Assembly (NCBI GenBank): GCA_900770215.1
Contig: CAAGJW010000040.1
Span: 1 to 13,391 of the forward strand
Source of the DNA: Bacteroidales bacterium
GTDB lineage: Bacteria; Bacteroidota; Bacteroidia; Bacteroidales; Muribaculaceae
DNA: 13,391 nt
Direction: 5' to 3'
Positions 6,936 through 13,391 of the stretch are shown here, in pieces. Numbering within the stretch: the first letter of the stretch is position 1; each line of letters opens with the position of its first letter. Under the pieces are notes generated by a model. It did not search any database. It worked only from the letters and a program-made list of their open reading frames with translations, and was not told the DNA's origin. Both the position numbers and the translations under genes were made by a program.

Positions 6936-7567
6936 TCGTCGATTTCCACACCCATCTCCCAGCGGCCGCTACCCGGTGCCTGGTGCGCATCGAGAGCGTC
7001 GACCCCGGCCAGTTCCATCCGCAGCCAGGCTGCCTCTACTCGGTGGGCCTGCACCCCTGGCACACCCTTGAGCCACACGTCGAGGCCAGCCTGCAGCTGC
7101 TGGCCCGGCTGGCCGCCCACCCGCAGGTGGTGGCCATAGGCGAGACAGGGCTCGACCCCAACCGCGGAGCGCCGCTCATCGAGCAAGAGCGCATCATGCA
7201 GCGCCACATCGCCATCGCCGAGCACTATGGCAAGCCCCTGGTGCTGCACATGGTGCGCACCAGCCAGCTCCTGCTCAAGGCCATGAAGCAGTCGCGCCCC
7301 GGCGTGCCCTGGGTGGTGCACGGCTTCAGGTCGCGGCCCACTGTGGCGCAGCCTCTCGTCGAGGCCGGCTTCTACTTCTCGATAGGGCCCAGGTTCAACG
7401 CCCGGTCGCTGCAGCTCATTCCGCACGGCCGCCTGCTCATCGAGACCGACGACTCGGCCGTGCCCATAGGCCAGGTAGCCGCCCTCGTGGCCCAGGCCAC
7501 CGGCCTCACAGCGGCCCAAGTGGCCAGCATCACCGCCCGCAACGCCCGCTCCCTGCTGCACTTGTAG
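6932..7567 (+). CDS. TatD family metal-dependent hydrolase
   Basis: The 211-residue protein has the TatD metal-binding pattern: FHTH (H6, H8), GETGLD (E71), the LVLHMVR histidine (H106), the VVHGF histidine (H130) and LIETDDS (D173). TatD proteins are TIM-barrel metal-dependent enzymes with DNase activity reported for several members. This one is shorter than the usual ~260 residues but keeps all ligands. The ATG at 6932 overlaps the yidD stop (ATGA). It is the last gene of the rnpA-yidD-tatD unit. The exact substrate cannot be told from sequence, so no specific symbol is given. Confidence 0.88.
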   Translation: MIVDFHTHLPAAATRCLVRIESVDPGQFHPQPGCLYSVGLHPWHTLEPHVEASLQLLARLAAHPQVVAIGETGLDPNRGAPLIEQERIMQRHIAIAEHYGKPLVLHMVRTSQLLLKAMKQSRPGVPWVVHGFRSRPTVAQPLVEAGFYFSIGPRFNARSLQLIPHGRLLIETDDSAVPIGQVAALVAQATGLTAAQVASITARNARSLLHL

Positions 7568-7581
7568 GGGAGCCCCGCCGC

Positions 7582-7620
7582 GAGGCAAACAAAAAAAATT
7601 GCTCGGCGCAAGTTTTATTT
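7582..7620 (+). terminator. Possible weak terminator after tatD
   Basis: An imperfect stem (CGAGgCAA near 7581-7588 with TTGCTCG near 7599-7605) and an A-rich loop are followed by agttttattt. It is weaker than the other terminators in the window. Its T-rich tail merges with the -33 element of the tRNA promoter. Confidence 0.3.
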
Positions 7621-7649
7621 GCCAATTCGCTTTTAATGTGTTAACTTTG
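7618..7649 (+). promoter_or_regulatory. Promoter of tRNA-Pro
   Basis: A -33 TTTG (7618-7621) and a -7 TAacTTTG (7642-7649) are separated by 20 bp, a textbook Bacteroidota arrangement. The mature tRNA starts 17 nt after the -7 element. Confidence 0.8.
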
Positions 7650-7665
7650 CAGCGCCAAGAAAGCA

Positions 7666-7739
7666 CGGGGTGTAGCGCAGTTGGTTAGCGTGCCACGTTC
7701 GGGACGTGGAGGTCGGAAGTTCGAATCCTCTCACCCCGA
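7666..7739 (+). tRNA. tRNA-Pro (anticodon CGG)
   Basis: The 74-nt gene folds as a cloverleaf. The acceptor CGGGGTG (7666-7672) pairs with CACCCCG (7732-7738) plus A73. The D-stem is GCGC/GCGT, and the anticodon stem CCACG/CGTGG holds loop TTCGGGA (7698-7704) with anticodon CGG at 7700-7702. The T-arm is GGAAG-TTCGAAT-CCTCT. C1-G72 with A73 is the bacterial tRNA-Pro identity pattern, and the tRNA reads CCG. The 3' CCA is not encoded. The T-stem contains an A-C mismatch (7718 with 7728) and a G-T pair (7715 with 7731), which is unusual. Confidence 0.93.
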
Positions 7740-7763
7740 CTTTATGAAGCCTAAGGCAAAACG

Positions 7764-7799
7764 TAGTGTCCTTCTATCGCAGAGGGACACTATTTTTTT
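7764..7799 (+). terminator. Terminator of tRNA-Pro
   Basis: A 12-bp stem (7764-7775 with 7781-7792, one T-G wobble) with loop ATCGC is followed immediately by seven T (7793-7799). It is a strong intrinsic terminator 25 nt after the tRNA. From 7800 to 7880 I see nothing recognisable. Confidence 0.88.
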
Positions 7800-7883
7800 C
7801 ACACCGTGCCAGTCGCCGGGCCGCAAAAAGCCGTGCCGCACATTAAACTTTCACGCCCGCATGCAGTCATATCGTTACAAATA

Positions 7884-7914
7884 TTGGTTGTTTTTAATTT
7901 TTAAGTTATCTTTG
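7884..7914 (+). promoter_or_regulatory. Promoter of the repeat-protein/GH3 unit
   Basis: The -7 element TAtcTTTG is at 7907-7914, and a -33 TTG at 7884-7886 is 20 bp upstream. The leader before the ATG at 7941 is about 20 nt, and the region is A/T-rich against a GC-rich background. Confidence 0.8.
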
Positions 7915-7940
7915 CAATTGGTGTAAAACACAAAACGACA

Positions 7941-8366
7941 ATGAAAGCACTCAAATTATATATTGCAGCCACTCTCGTGGGCCTGGCAGCCTGCCTGGGC
8001 ACCGTGGCACAGGCACAGACGCTGCGCGACGCCAGCTACCACAACATAGGGCGCATATCGCCCAACGGCGTGGTGCGCAACAACAGCCAGCAGTCGATAG
8101 GCTTCTTCGACAACGACGGCACCGTGCGCAACCGCAACAACAAGGCAGTGGGCAAGGTGAAAAACCTCGCCATCTACAACACGGCCGGCACCCGCGTGGG
8201 CTATATCAACGCCGACGGCACCGTGCGCGACGGCGAGAGCCGCGTGCTGGGCTACATCGAGAAAAACGGCAAGGTGACCGACGCCTCGCACAACGTGATA
8301 GGCTATGCCCAGGGCGTGGCCTACGAGTGGGTGGCCTGCTACTTCTTCTTCGGCTTCTTCAATTGA
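7941..8366 (+). CDS. Secreted six-repeat beta-rich protein ('beta-flower'-like)
   Basis: The 141-residue protein begins with an export signal. Signal peptidase I could cut after AQA (residue 25); a lipobox-like LAAC (15-18) makes lipoprotein processing a second possibility. Residues 27-125 are six repeats of about 15-17 residues with the pattern tVRn....vIGyi..dG, starting near 27, 44, 61, 77, 94 and 111. The tail is aromatic (YEWVACYFFFGFFN). Similar Bacteroidales proteins are described as beta-flower folds; I recall that name from annotation rather than any known role. It is followed 91 nt later by an exported GH3 enzyme with no promoter between them, so a shared envelope or periplasmic task is likely. 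Function unknown. Confidence 0.8.
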   Translation: MKALKLYIAATLVGLAACLGTVAQAQTLRDASYHNIGRISPNGVVRNNSQQSIGFFDNDGTVRNRNNKAVGKVKNLAIYNTAGTRVGYINADGTVRDGESRVLGYIEKNGKVTDASHNVIGYAQGVAYEWVACYFFFGFFN

Positions 8367-8457
8367 GGTGAGCCCCCGGGCCACCGCACCCACACGCACA
8401 CTTACTACTACAAGCAAAGACAACCTAACCATTAACTACAAACAAAACGAGAAATTT

Positions 8458-9573
8458 ATGAAACGTATTTACCTGCTGTCGGCGCTCATGCTTGCTATAG
8501 CCCTGAGCGCGCCAGCCCAGTTTGTCATGCCCAGCGACTCGGTGCTGCGCCGCTGGGCAGCCCAAATGCTCATGGTGGGCTTCAAGGGCAACAGCATCGA
8601 TGCCCAGAGCGACGCCGCACGCTATGTGCGCGACCTGCACGTGGGCGCTATCGTGCTCTTCGACGTCGACCTCACCGGCGATGCCACCCTGGGCAGCCGC
8701 AACATCACCAGCCGCGAGCAGCTGCAGCGCCTCACCAGCGACCTGCAGCGCCTGGCCGACGAGCCCCTGCTCATCGCCGTCGACCAGGAGGGCGGCAAGG
8801 TGGCACGCCTCAAGCCGCAATACGGCTACGCGCCCGTGGTGAGCGCCCAGTATCTGGGCCAGCTCGACAATGCCGACTCCACCCGCTACTACGGCCGCCT
8901 CATGGCACAGCAGCTTGCGAGCAGCGGCGTCAACGTCGACCTGGCTCCCGTGCTCGACCTCTACAACCCCGACTGCCCCGCCATAGGCAAGCTGCACCGC
9001 AGCTACGGCGACAGCCGCGCCGTGGTCAAGCACGCCCGCCTCACCATCGACGAGCTGCACAAGCAGCACGTGCTGTGCACCGCCAAGCACTTCCCCGGCC
9101 ACGGCAACGCCATGACCGACTCGCACTGGGGCTTTGTCGACGTCACCTCCACCTGGCAGCCCCAGGAGCTCGAGCCCTACAAGAAACTCATCAAGAAGCA
9201 CAAGCTCGACCTGGTGATGACCGCCCACATCTTCAACCGCAACATCGACCCCGACTACCCCGCCACCCTCTCGCGCAAGACCATACACGAGATGCTGCGC
9301 TGCCAGCTGGGCTACGACGGCGTGGTGGTGACCGACGACATGTATATGGAGGGCATCATCAAGCAATACAGCATCGACAACGCCCTGGTGCTGGCCATCA
9401 ACGCCGGCGCCGACCTGCTGTGTGTGGGCAACAACATCAACACCGGCTTTGAGCCCGACCGCCCCTTCAAGCTGGTCGACATCATCGTCAAGGCCGTGAA
9501 GCAAGGCCGCATCCCCGTGGGGCGCCTGCAAGAGAGCTACAAGCGCCTGCAGCGCCTCAAGAAGAAACTGTAA
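8458..9573 (+). CDS. Exported glycoside hydrolase family 3, NagZ-like
   Basis: The 371-residue protein has a signal peptide (about 1-20, ending SAPA) and a single GH3 catalytic barrel. Motifs are DQEGGKVARL (109-118), AKHFPGHG (209-216) with the D221-S222-H223 loop that in NagZ enzymes gives the Asp-His acid/base pair, and VVTDDMYMEG (290-299), whose Asp293 is the expected nucleophile. NagZ enzymes remove beta-linked N-acetylglucosamine from peptidoglycan fragments, so cell-wall sugar recycling is the best guess. Unlike cytoplasmic NagZ it is exported, so it would act in the periplasm or at the surface. There is no second GH3 domain or lipase domain. The ATG at 8458 is chosen because it opens the signal peptide; the frame upstream overlaps the previous gene. 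Confidence 0.87.
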   Translation: MKRIYLLSALMLAIALSAPAQFVMPSDSVLRRWAAQMLMVGFKGNSIDAQSDAARYVRDLHVGAIVLFDVDLTGDATLGSRNITSREQLQRLTSDLQRLADEPLLIAVDQEGGKVARLKPQYGYAPVVSAQYLGQLDNADSTRYYGRLMAQQLASSGVNVDLAPVLDLYNPDCPAIGKLHRSYGDSRAVVKHARLTIDELHKQHVLCTAKHFPGHGNAMTDSHWGFVDVTSTWQPQELEPYKKLIKKHKLDLVMTAHIFNRNIDPDYPATLSRKTIHEMLRCQLGYDGVVVTDDMYMEGIIKQYSIDNALVLAINAGADLLCVGNNINTGFEPDRPFKLVDIIVKAVKQGRIPVGRLQESYKRLQRLKKKL

Positions 9574-9597
9574 CAAGCTCAACCACAGCCGCATGTG

Positions 9598-9646
9598 CGG
9601 GCAAGAAATAATCGTGGCGGTTATTTCTTGCCCGTGTCGTTTTTTT
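9598..9646 (+). terminator. Terminator after the GH3 gene
   Basis: A perfect 14-bp stem (9598-9611 with 9621-9634) with a 9-nt loop is followed by tgtcg and seven T (9640-9646). Its 3' arm also supplies the likely -33 TTG of the glutamine synthetase promoter. Confidence 0.88.
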
Positions 9647-9657
9647 AGCTATCTTTG
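9628..9657 (+). promoter_or_regulatory. Promoter of glutamine synthetase
   Basis: The -7 element TAtcTTTG is at 9650-9657. TTG at 9628-9630, inside the preceding terminator hairpin, is 19 bp upstream. The leader before the ATG at 9715 is about 50 nt, A/C/T-rich, with no obvious structure. Confidence 0.75.
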
Positions 9658-9714
9658 CAGTCCACAACTCCAACCATCGTTTATACAATTATCACTTAAA
9701 TAAAACAACTACCC

Positions 9715-11220
9715 ATGAGCAACGACAAGATTAAACTGAATGCTAACGCAGTGGTGGCCTTCCTGCAGAAGTCACCCGAGGCCTTCACCAAGGCCGACAT
9801 CATGCGCTTTGTAGAAGACAACGGCATCAAGATGGTCAACTTCCTCTATCCCGGCGGCGACGGCAAGCTCAAGACGCTCAACTTCGTCATCACCGACCTC
9901 GCCTATCTCGACACCATCCTCACCTATGGCGAGCGCGTCGACGGCAGCAGCCTCTTCTCCTTTATCGAGGCCAGCAGCAGCGACCTCTATGTGCTGCCCC
10001 GCTTTGCCACCGCCTTTGTCGACCCCTTTGCCGAGATTCCCACGCTCGACATGCTGTGCTCCTTCTTCGACAAAGACGGGCACCCCTTTGAGAGCAGTCC
10101 CGAGCACACCCTGCGCAAGGCCGCCCAGGCCTTCACCCAGGCCACCGGCATGCAATTTCACGCCATGGGCGAGCTCGAGTACTATGTGATACAGCAAGAC
10201 GACGGCCTCTTCCCGGCACGCGACCAGCACGGCTACCACGAGTCGGCCCCCTATGTCAAGACCGGCAGCTTCAGGCAGCAGTGCATGAGCTACATCGCCC
10301 AGGCCGGCGGCCAGATCAAGTATGGCCACAGCGAGGTGGGCAACTTCCACCAAGACGGCCTCATCTATGAGCAAAACGAGATCGAGTTCCTGCCCGTGCC
10401 CGTGCTCCAGGCCGCCGACCAACTCATGCTCGCCAAGTGGATCATTCGCAACGTGGCCTACAGCCAGGGCCTCGACGTGACCTTTGCCCCCAAGATCACC
10501 ACCGGCAAGGCAGGCAGCGGCCTGCACATCCACATGCGCATGGTCAAGGACGGCGTCAACCACATGCTGCACGAGGGCAAGCTCAGCGACGAGGCTCGCC
10601 GCATGATCGCCGGCCTCATGCACCTGGCGCCCAGCCTCACCGCCTTTGGCAACAAGAACCCCACCAGCTACTTCCGCCTCGTGCCGCACCAGGAAGCTCC
10701 CACCAATGTGTGCTGGGGCGACCGCAACCGCTCGGTGCTCGTGCGCGTGCCGCTGGGCTGGACCGCCGCCGTCGACATGTGCAGCATCGCCAACCCGGCC
10801 GAGACGCCGCAACAGCGCGATGCCTCGTTTAAGCAGACGGTGGAAATACGCAATGCCGACGGCAGTGCCGACGTCTACCAGCTGCTCGCCGGCGTGTGCG
10901 TGGCCGCCCGCCACGGCTTTGAGATGCCCGACGCCCTCGACGTGGCCCGCCGCACCTATGTCGACGTCAACATCCACGACAAGGCCAACGCCGGCGTGCT
11001 CGACAAGCTCGCCACCCTGCCCGACAGCTGCGTGGCCAGCGCCGCCTGCCTCGAGAGCCAGCGCGACATCTACGAGCAGGCAGGCGTCTTCAGCCACGGC
11101 ATGATCGACGGCATCATCGCCGAGCTGCGCGCCTACGACGACGCGAGCCTGCGCCACGACATCGAGAACAACCGCGACGCCATCAAGCAGCTCGTAGACC
11201 GCTACTTCCACTGCGGCTAA
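9715..11220 (+). CDS. Glutamine synthetase, type I-like
   Basis: The 501-residue cytoplasmic enzyme makes glutamine from glutamate, ammonia and ATP. An N-terminal beta-grasp domain (about 30-110) carries VDGSS (75-79). The catalytic domain shows GELEY (152-156), GSGLHIHM (267-274), NPTSYFRLVPHQEAP (315-329), WGDRNRSVLVRVP (334-346) and VEIRNADGSADVY (376-388). These correspond to the metal-, glutamate- and ATP-binding residues of bacterial GSI (for example R321, E327, R339, R344, E377, R379). The usual adenylylation-site motif NLYDLP is not seen, so classic GlnE-type control is unlikely. It is monocistronic, with its own promoter and terminator. Size and type differ from the ~730-residue GSIII also common in Bacteroidales. 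A related gamma-glutamyl ligase cannot be fully excluded. Confidence 0.9.
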   Translation: MSNDKIKLNANAVVAFLQKSPEAFTKADIMRFVEDNGIKMVNFLYPGGDGKLKTLNFVITDLAYLDTILTYGERVDGSSLFSFIEASSSDLYVLPRFATAFVDPFAEIPTLDMLCSFFDKDGHPFESSPEHTLRKAAQAFTQATGMQFHAMGELEYYVIQQDDGLFPARDQHGYHESAPYVKTGSFRQQCMSYIAQAGGQIKYGHSEVGNFHQDGLIYEQNEIEFLPVPVLQAADQLMLAKWIIRNVAYSQGLDVTFAPKITTGKAGSGLHIHMRMVKDGVNHMLHEGKLSDEARRMIAGLMHLAPSLTAFGNKNPTSYFRLVPHQEAPTNVCWGDRNRSVLVRVPLGWTAAVDMCSIANPAETPQQRDASFKQTVEIRNADGSADVYQLLAGVCVAARHGFEMPDALDVARRTYVDVNIHDKANAGVLDKLATLPDSCVASAACLESQRDIYEQAGVFSHGMIDGIIAELRAYDDASLRHDIENNRDAIKQLVDRYFHCG

Positions 11221-11251
11221 GCGCCACAGCCCCATCACACCCAGTCACACA

Positions 11252-11298
11252 GCACCCGGGGGGAGGCAGCCCGCAGCCCCCTGGGTGCTCCTATTTTT
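11252..11298 (+). terminator. Terminator of glutamine synthetase
   Basis: A 12-bp GC-rich stem (11252-11263 with 11277-11288, one G-T pair) is followed by tccta and five T (11294-11298). Nothing recognisable lies between 11299 and 11430. Confidence 0.82.
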
Positions 11299-11432
11299 GC
11301 CCTGCCTCGTCATTGCAAGCCCCCAGGCAGCACCCTGCATGTGGGCAACATCCGCCCCGCCACCATCCCACAAAACGATCAATCACTGAAACCACACCGC
11401 GGCCCGCTTTTAAACTAAAATTAAGACTTCGG

Positions 11433-11465
11433 GTGCACAACATAGCAAAAGTTGCACTATCTTTG
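11433..11465 (+). promoter_or_regulatory. Promoter and possible operator of the DUF4294-TPR unit
   Basis: The -7 element TAtcTTTG is at 11458-11465. Directly before it is an inverted repeat, GTGC-(AC)-AAC at 11433-11441 against GTTGCAC at 11451-11457, in the spacer where a repressor could bind. A clear -33 TTG is not seen at 19-20 bp. The leader to the GTG start is about 25 nt. Confidence 0.55.
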
Positions 11466-11494
11466 CGCAATGATTAGGAAATGAGGACAAAACT

Positions 11495-12145
11495 GTGAAA
11501 CGTCTCTACACTGTCATATTACTGGCCTTCACCGCATTGTGCATGTCGCTGCCCACCGTGGCACAAGTCGACATGGGCACCGATATTTCCAACATCAACC
11601 TCTCGCCCCTGCGCGACGTGTACCGCGGCTATCACCTGGCCACCGACCCGCTCACCGGCCAGCAGACGATGTGGATCGACATGCTCCCCGTCATCATCTA
11701 CCCCAACGAGCGCTTCCGCAACAAGGCCGAGGAAGCCTTCTACTGGAAGACCGTGCGCGACGTGAAGCGCGTGCTCCCCTATGCCAAGCTCATCAACCGC
11801 ACCCTGCAGGAAACCTACGAGTACCTGGGCACCTTCGACACCAAGCAGGAGAAAGACGCCTACCTCAAGCACTTTGAGCACGACCTCTATGCCCAGTACA
11901 AGCCCGTGATGAAGAAGCTCACCAAGAGCCAGGGCAAGATGATGATCAAGCTCATCAACCGCGAGACCAACCAGAACTCCTACAGCGTGATCAAGGCCTT
12001 CCTGGGCACCTTCAGGGCAGGCTTCTGGCAGACGTTCGGGCGCTTCTTCGGCGTCAACCTCAAGACGGGCTACAACCCCGGCAAGGACAAGACCGACGCC
12101 ATGATCGAGCGCATATGCGTGCGCGTGGAGCAAGGGCAGCTGTGA
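11495..12145 (+). CDS. DUF4294 domain-containing exported protein
   Basis: The 216-residue protein has a signal peptide (about 1-24, ending PTVAQ). A charged alpha-helical body follows, with FRNKAEEAFYWKTVRDVKRV, PYAKLINRTLQETYEYL and KKLTKSQGKMMIKLINRET, ending in a FRAGFWQTFGRFFGVNLKTG segment. This fits the Bacteroidota DUF4294 family, whose function is not known to me. The start is GTG at 11495, which opens the signal peptide in frame. The upstream ATGs at 11470 and 11481 are out of frame and stop within a few codons. It is followed 71 nt later by a TPR gene with no promoter between them, so the two are likely cotranscribed. Confidence 0.82.
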   Translation: MKRLYTVILLAFTALCMSLPTVAQVDMGTDISNINLSPLRDVYRGYHLATDPLTGQQTMWIDMLPVIIYPNERFRNKAEEAFYWKTVRDVKRVLPYAKLINRTLQETYEYLGTFDTKQEKDAYLKHFEHDLYAQYKPVMKKLTKSQGKMMIKLINRETNQNSYSVIKAFLGTFRAGFWQTFGRFFGVNLKTGYNPGKDKTDAMIERICVRVEQGQL

Positions 12146-12216
12146 CAAAGCCCCGCCACTCCCCCCACCACAAAGCAAAGAGCATCAAGTTTCTGTTTTT
12201 CAACCGCACAACCATT

Positions 12217-13062
12217 ATGAATAAAATCTTCACCCTTCTCGCCGCCGTCATCGCCATTCCCTGCACAGCCAGGGCCGGCTACCCCACTCCTCAGTTTCAG
12301 AAGGCCGTAGAGGCCTACAACCAGGAGCACTACGAGAGCGCCCTCGAGCAGTTCGGTGCCATCGTGGCCCAGAAGCCCGCCGACGGCTACGCCTGGGGCT
12401 ACATCGCCCGCATCAGGCAGCACAGCCAGCAGCCCCGTCAGGCCCTCGAGGCCGGCCGCAAGGCCCTCGACCACGTGCCCCAGGCCGACAGCGTGTTTCG
12501 CGCCAGCCTGCACTCCTGCATGGCCAGCAGCTATGCCGCCACAGGCGACACTGCCGCCGCCCTCGAGGCCCTGGGCAGGGCAGTGGCAATCGACATGCAC
12601 GACAACGACTACCGCTACCAGCGCGCCATCCTGCTCATGAAGGGCGGCCGCTACAGCCAGGCCGAGGCCGACTACCGCTATCTGGCCCAGGCCGACACCC
12701 TCAATGCCGACGGTCTCATGGGCCTGGGCTCGGCGCTCGACGGCCAGGGCCGCGTGCAAGAGGCTCTCGAGGCCTACAACCAGGCCGTCGCCCGCTTTCC
12801 CGCCGATGACGGCGCCCGCGCCTTCCGCGCAGCGCAATACTTCAACCTGCGGCGCTACAGCGAGGCGGCCGACGATGCCATAGCGAGCCTCGGCCTCAAG
12901 CCCGACAACCGCCACGCCCTGTGGGTGATGCGCAACCTCGCCGCCGTCGATGCCTCCACCTTGGCCGCCAAGCTCGAGGCCAAGCGCGATGCCGACGCGC
13001 CCCATGCCGCCTACTGGGCCAGCCTCATCAACCAGTTCGCTCCCCCCGCCCCAGCCCGGTAA
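12217..13062 (+). CDS. Exported tetratricopeptide-repeat protein
   Basis: The 281-residue protein has a signal peptide (about 1-20, ending ARA) and about six TPR helix pairs from residue 23 to 232 (for example AVEAYNQEHYESALEQFGAI, ALEALGRAVAIDMHDNDYRY and ALEAYNQAVARFPADDGARA). A short Ala-rich helix and a PAPAR end follow. TPRs form protein-binding scaffolds; in the periplasm this could assist envelope assembly, but the partner is unknown. Many Bacteroidota TPR proteins are longer and carry an extra C-terminal domain. This one stops 120 bp before a repeat region, so truncation is possible but not shown. The ATG at 12217 opens the signal peptide. Confidence 0.82.
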   Translation: MNKIFTLLAAVIAIPCTARAGYPTPQFQKAVEAYNQEHYESALEQFGAIVAQKPADGYAWGYIARIRQHSQQPRQALEAGRKALDHVPQADSVFRASLHSCMASSYAATGDTAAALEALGRAVAIDMHDNDYRYQRAILLMKGGRYSQAEADYRYLAQADTLNADGLMGLGSALDGQGRVQEALEAYNQAVARFPADDGARAFRAAQYFNLRRYSEAADDAIASLGLKPDNRHALWVMRNLAAVDASTLAAKLEAKRDADAPHAAYWASLINQFAPPAPAR

Positions 13063-13183
13063 AGCACCAAGCCACAAAATCCACCACCGCCGAAACCCCA
13101 CAACAGGTACACCACAAGGTGCCAACGATAACGGCAGAACGTTTGCTGGCACATTGTGGCACTGCACTGTGTGGGTGATATTT

Positions 13184-13273
13184 CTGCCGCCCCTACGGGA
13201 CTTGCTTGCGCGGGGATGCCGCAGTTGCAGGGGTTACGCGCTATCGCGCTCCACCGCCTGCCTAAAATCTGCC
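13184..13273 (+). repeat. Fourth copy of the intergenic hairpin-module repeat
   Basis: Positions 13224-13273 align without gaps to 311-360 with about six mismatches. Looser similarity extends upstream to roughly 13184, matching from about 266. It has the same GCGC..GCGC mini-hairpin followed by the gctccaccgcctgcct core at 13248-13263. It lies directly against the 116-bp inverted repeat. In the rest of 13063-13183 I see only a 6-bp inverted repeat (gtgcca/tggcac) and no gene. Confidence 0.75.
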
Positions 13274-13389
13274 GAAACTGTGTCAAAAGGGTGTTGCGGG
13301 GGTCATATGGCGCTGTTGAAGACGATTTTCTGGAAGGGAGAGGTGTTTTCTTAGAAGTATTGCAAATCGCCGGATTTTCATGACGATGT
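13274..13389 (-). repeat. Right copy of 116-bp terminal inverted repeat
   Basis: Exact reverse complement of 1-116. The right copy abuts, with no gap, a hairpin-module repeat ending at 13273, whereas the left copy is followed by different sequence. The two copies therefore sit in different local contexts. Two further bases (13390-13391) lie beyond the matched region. Confidence 0.93.
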
Positions 13390-13391
13390 GC

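Noticed and set aside
7666..7739. tRNA-Pro as an integration site for a mobile island
   Set aside because: No integrase gene and no second copy of the tRNA 3' end were found in the window, and its neighbours are housekeeping genes.
7681..7926. 81-codon frame across the tRNA-Pro and its terminator
   Set aside because: It overlaps the tRNA and a strong intrinsic terminator and has no family resemblance.
9772..11238. Long minus-strand open frames opposite glutamine synthetase and the GH3 gene (also 8425-9594 and 12070-13167)
   Set aside because: High third-position GC on the sense strand removes antisense stops. The predicted products are Val/Ala/Gly/His-rich and match no family, while the sense strand has clear conserved motifs.
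11470..11484. Five-codon upstream ORF before the DUF4294 gene
   Set aside because: Its ATG lies only five bases after the -7 element, so it is probably at or before the transcription start, and nothing suggests a leader peptide.

Overview
The window looks like chromosomal DNA of a GC-rich member of the order Bacteroidales, most likely Muribaculaceae-like. Three things point there. Eight sites carry the Bacteroidota -7 promoter element TAnnTTTG. Start codons have no Shine-Dalgarno sequence. The gene families are typical of the group: a CarboxypepD_reg/plug/beta-barrel receptor, DUF4271, DUF4294 and a HemD-RnpA-YidD-TatD neighbourhood. The family assignment within Bacteroidales is inference.

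Layout. Positions 1-577 are a non-coding, repeat-rich region holding a 116-bp terminal inverted repeat copy, two 41-bp direct repeats, three copies of a hairpin-containing module and a likely minus-strand terminator. Positions 578-3541 (minus) encode a TonB-dependent-receptor-like outer-membrane protein. A divergent intergenic region follows. Plus-strand genes then run to the end: a LOG-family nucleotide phosphoribohydrolase (3835-4419), a DUF4271 membrane protein (4449-5363), HemD-like uroporphyrinogen-III synthase (5379-6128), a terminator, then the tightly overlapping rnpA-yidD-tatD operon (6287-7567). Next come tRNA-Pro(CGG) with its own promoter and terminator, a secreted six-repeat 'beta-flower'-like protein with an exported GH3 NagZ-like enzyme (7941-9573), a type I-like glutamine synthetase (9715-11220), and a DUF4294 protein with an exported TPR protein (11495-13062). 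Positions 13063-13391 are again repeat-rich and end in the inverted copy of the sequence at position 1.

How it works together. Most of the window is housekeeping: RNA processing (RnpA), membrane-protein insertion (YidD), a TatD nuclease, tetrapyrrole-type chemistry, nitrogen assimilation and a tRNA. Several secreted or envelope proteins of less clear function sit beside these. I see no transposase, integrase, CRISPR array, toxin-antitoxin, phage or defence genes, and no convincing new multi-gene system.

The observations most worth a second look are the perfect 116-bp inverted repeat at the two ends (repeat-bounded contig or invertible segment), the dispersed hairpin-module repeats, two apparently leaderless promoters, a promoter inside the DUF4271 coding sequence, a terminator that doubles as promoter -33 DNA, a tRNA with a T-stem mismatch, and a marked codon-context rule: Ile before Gly is always ATA, Val before Asp almost always GTC.
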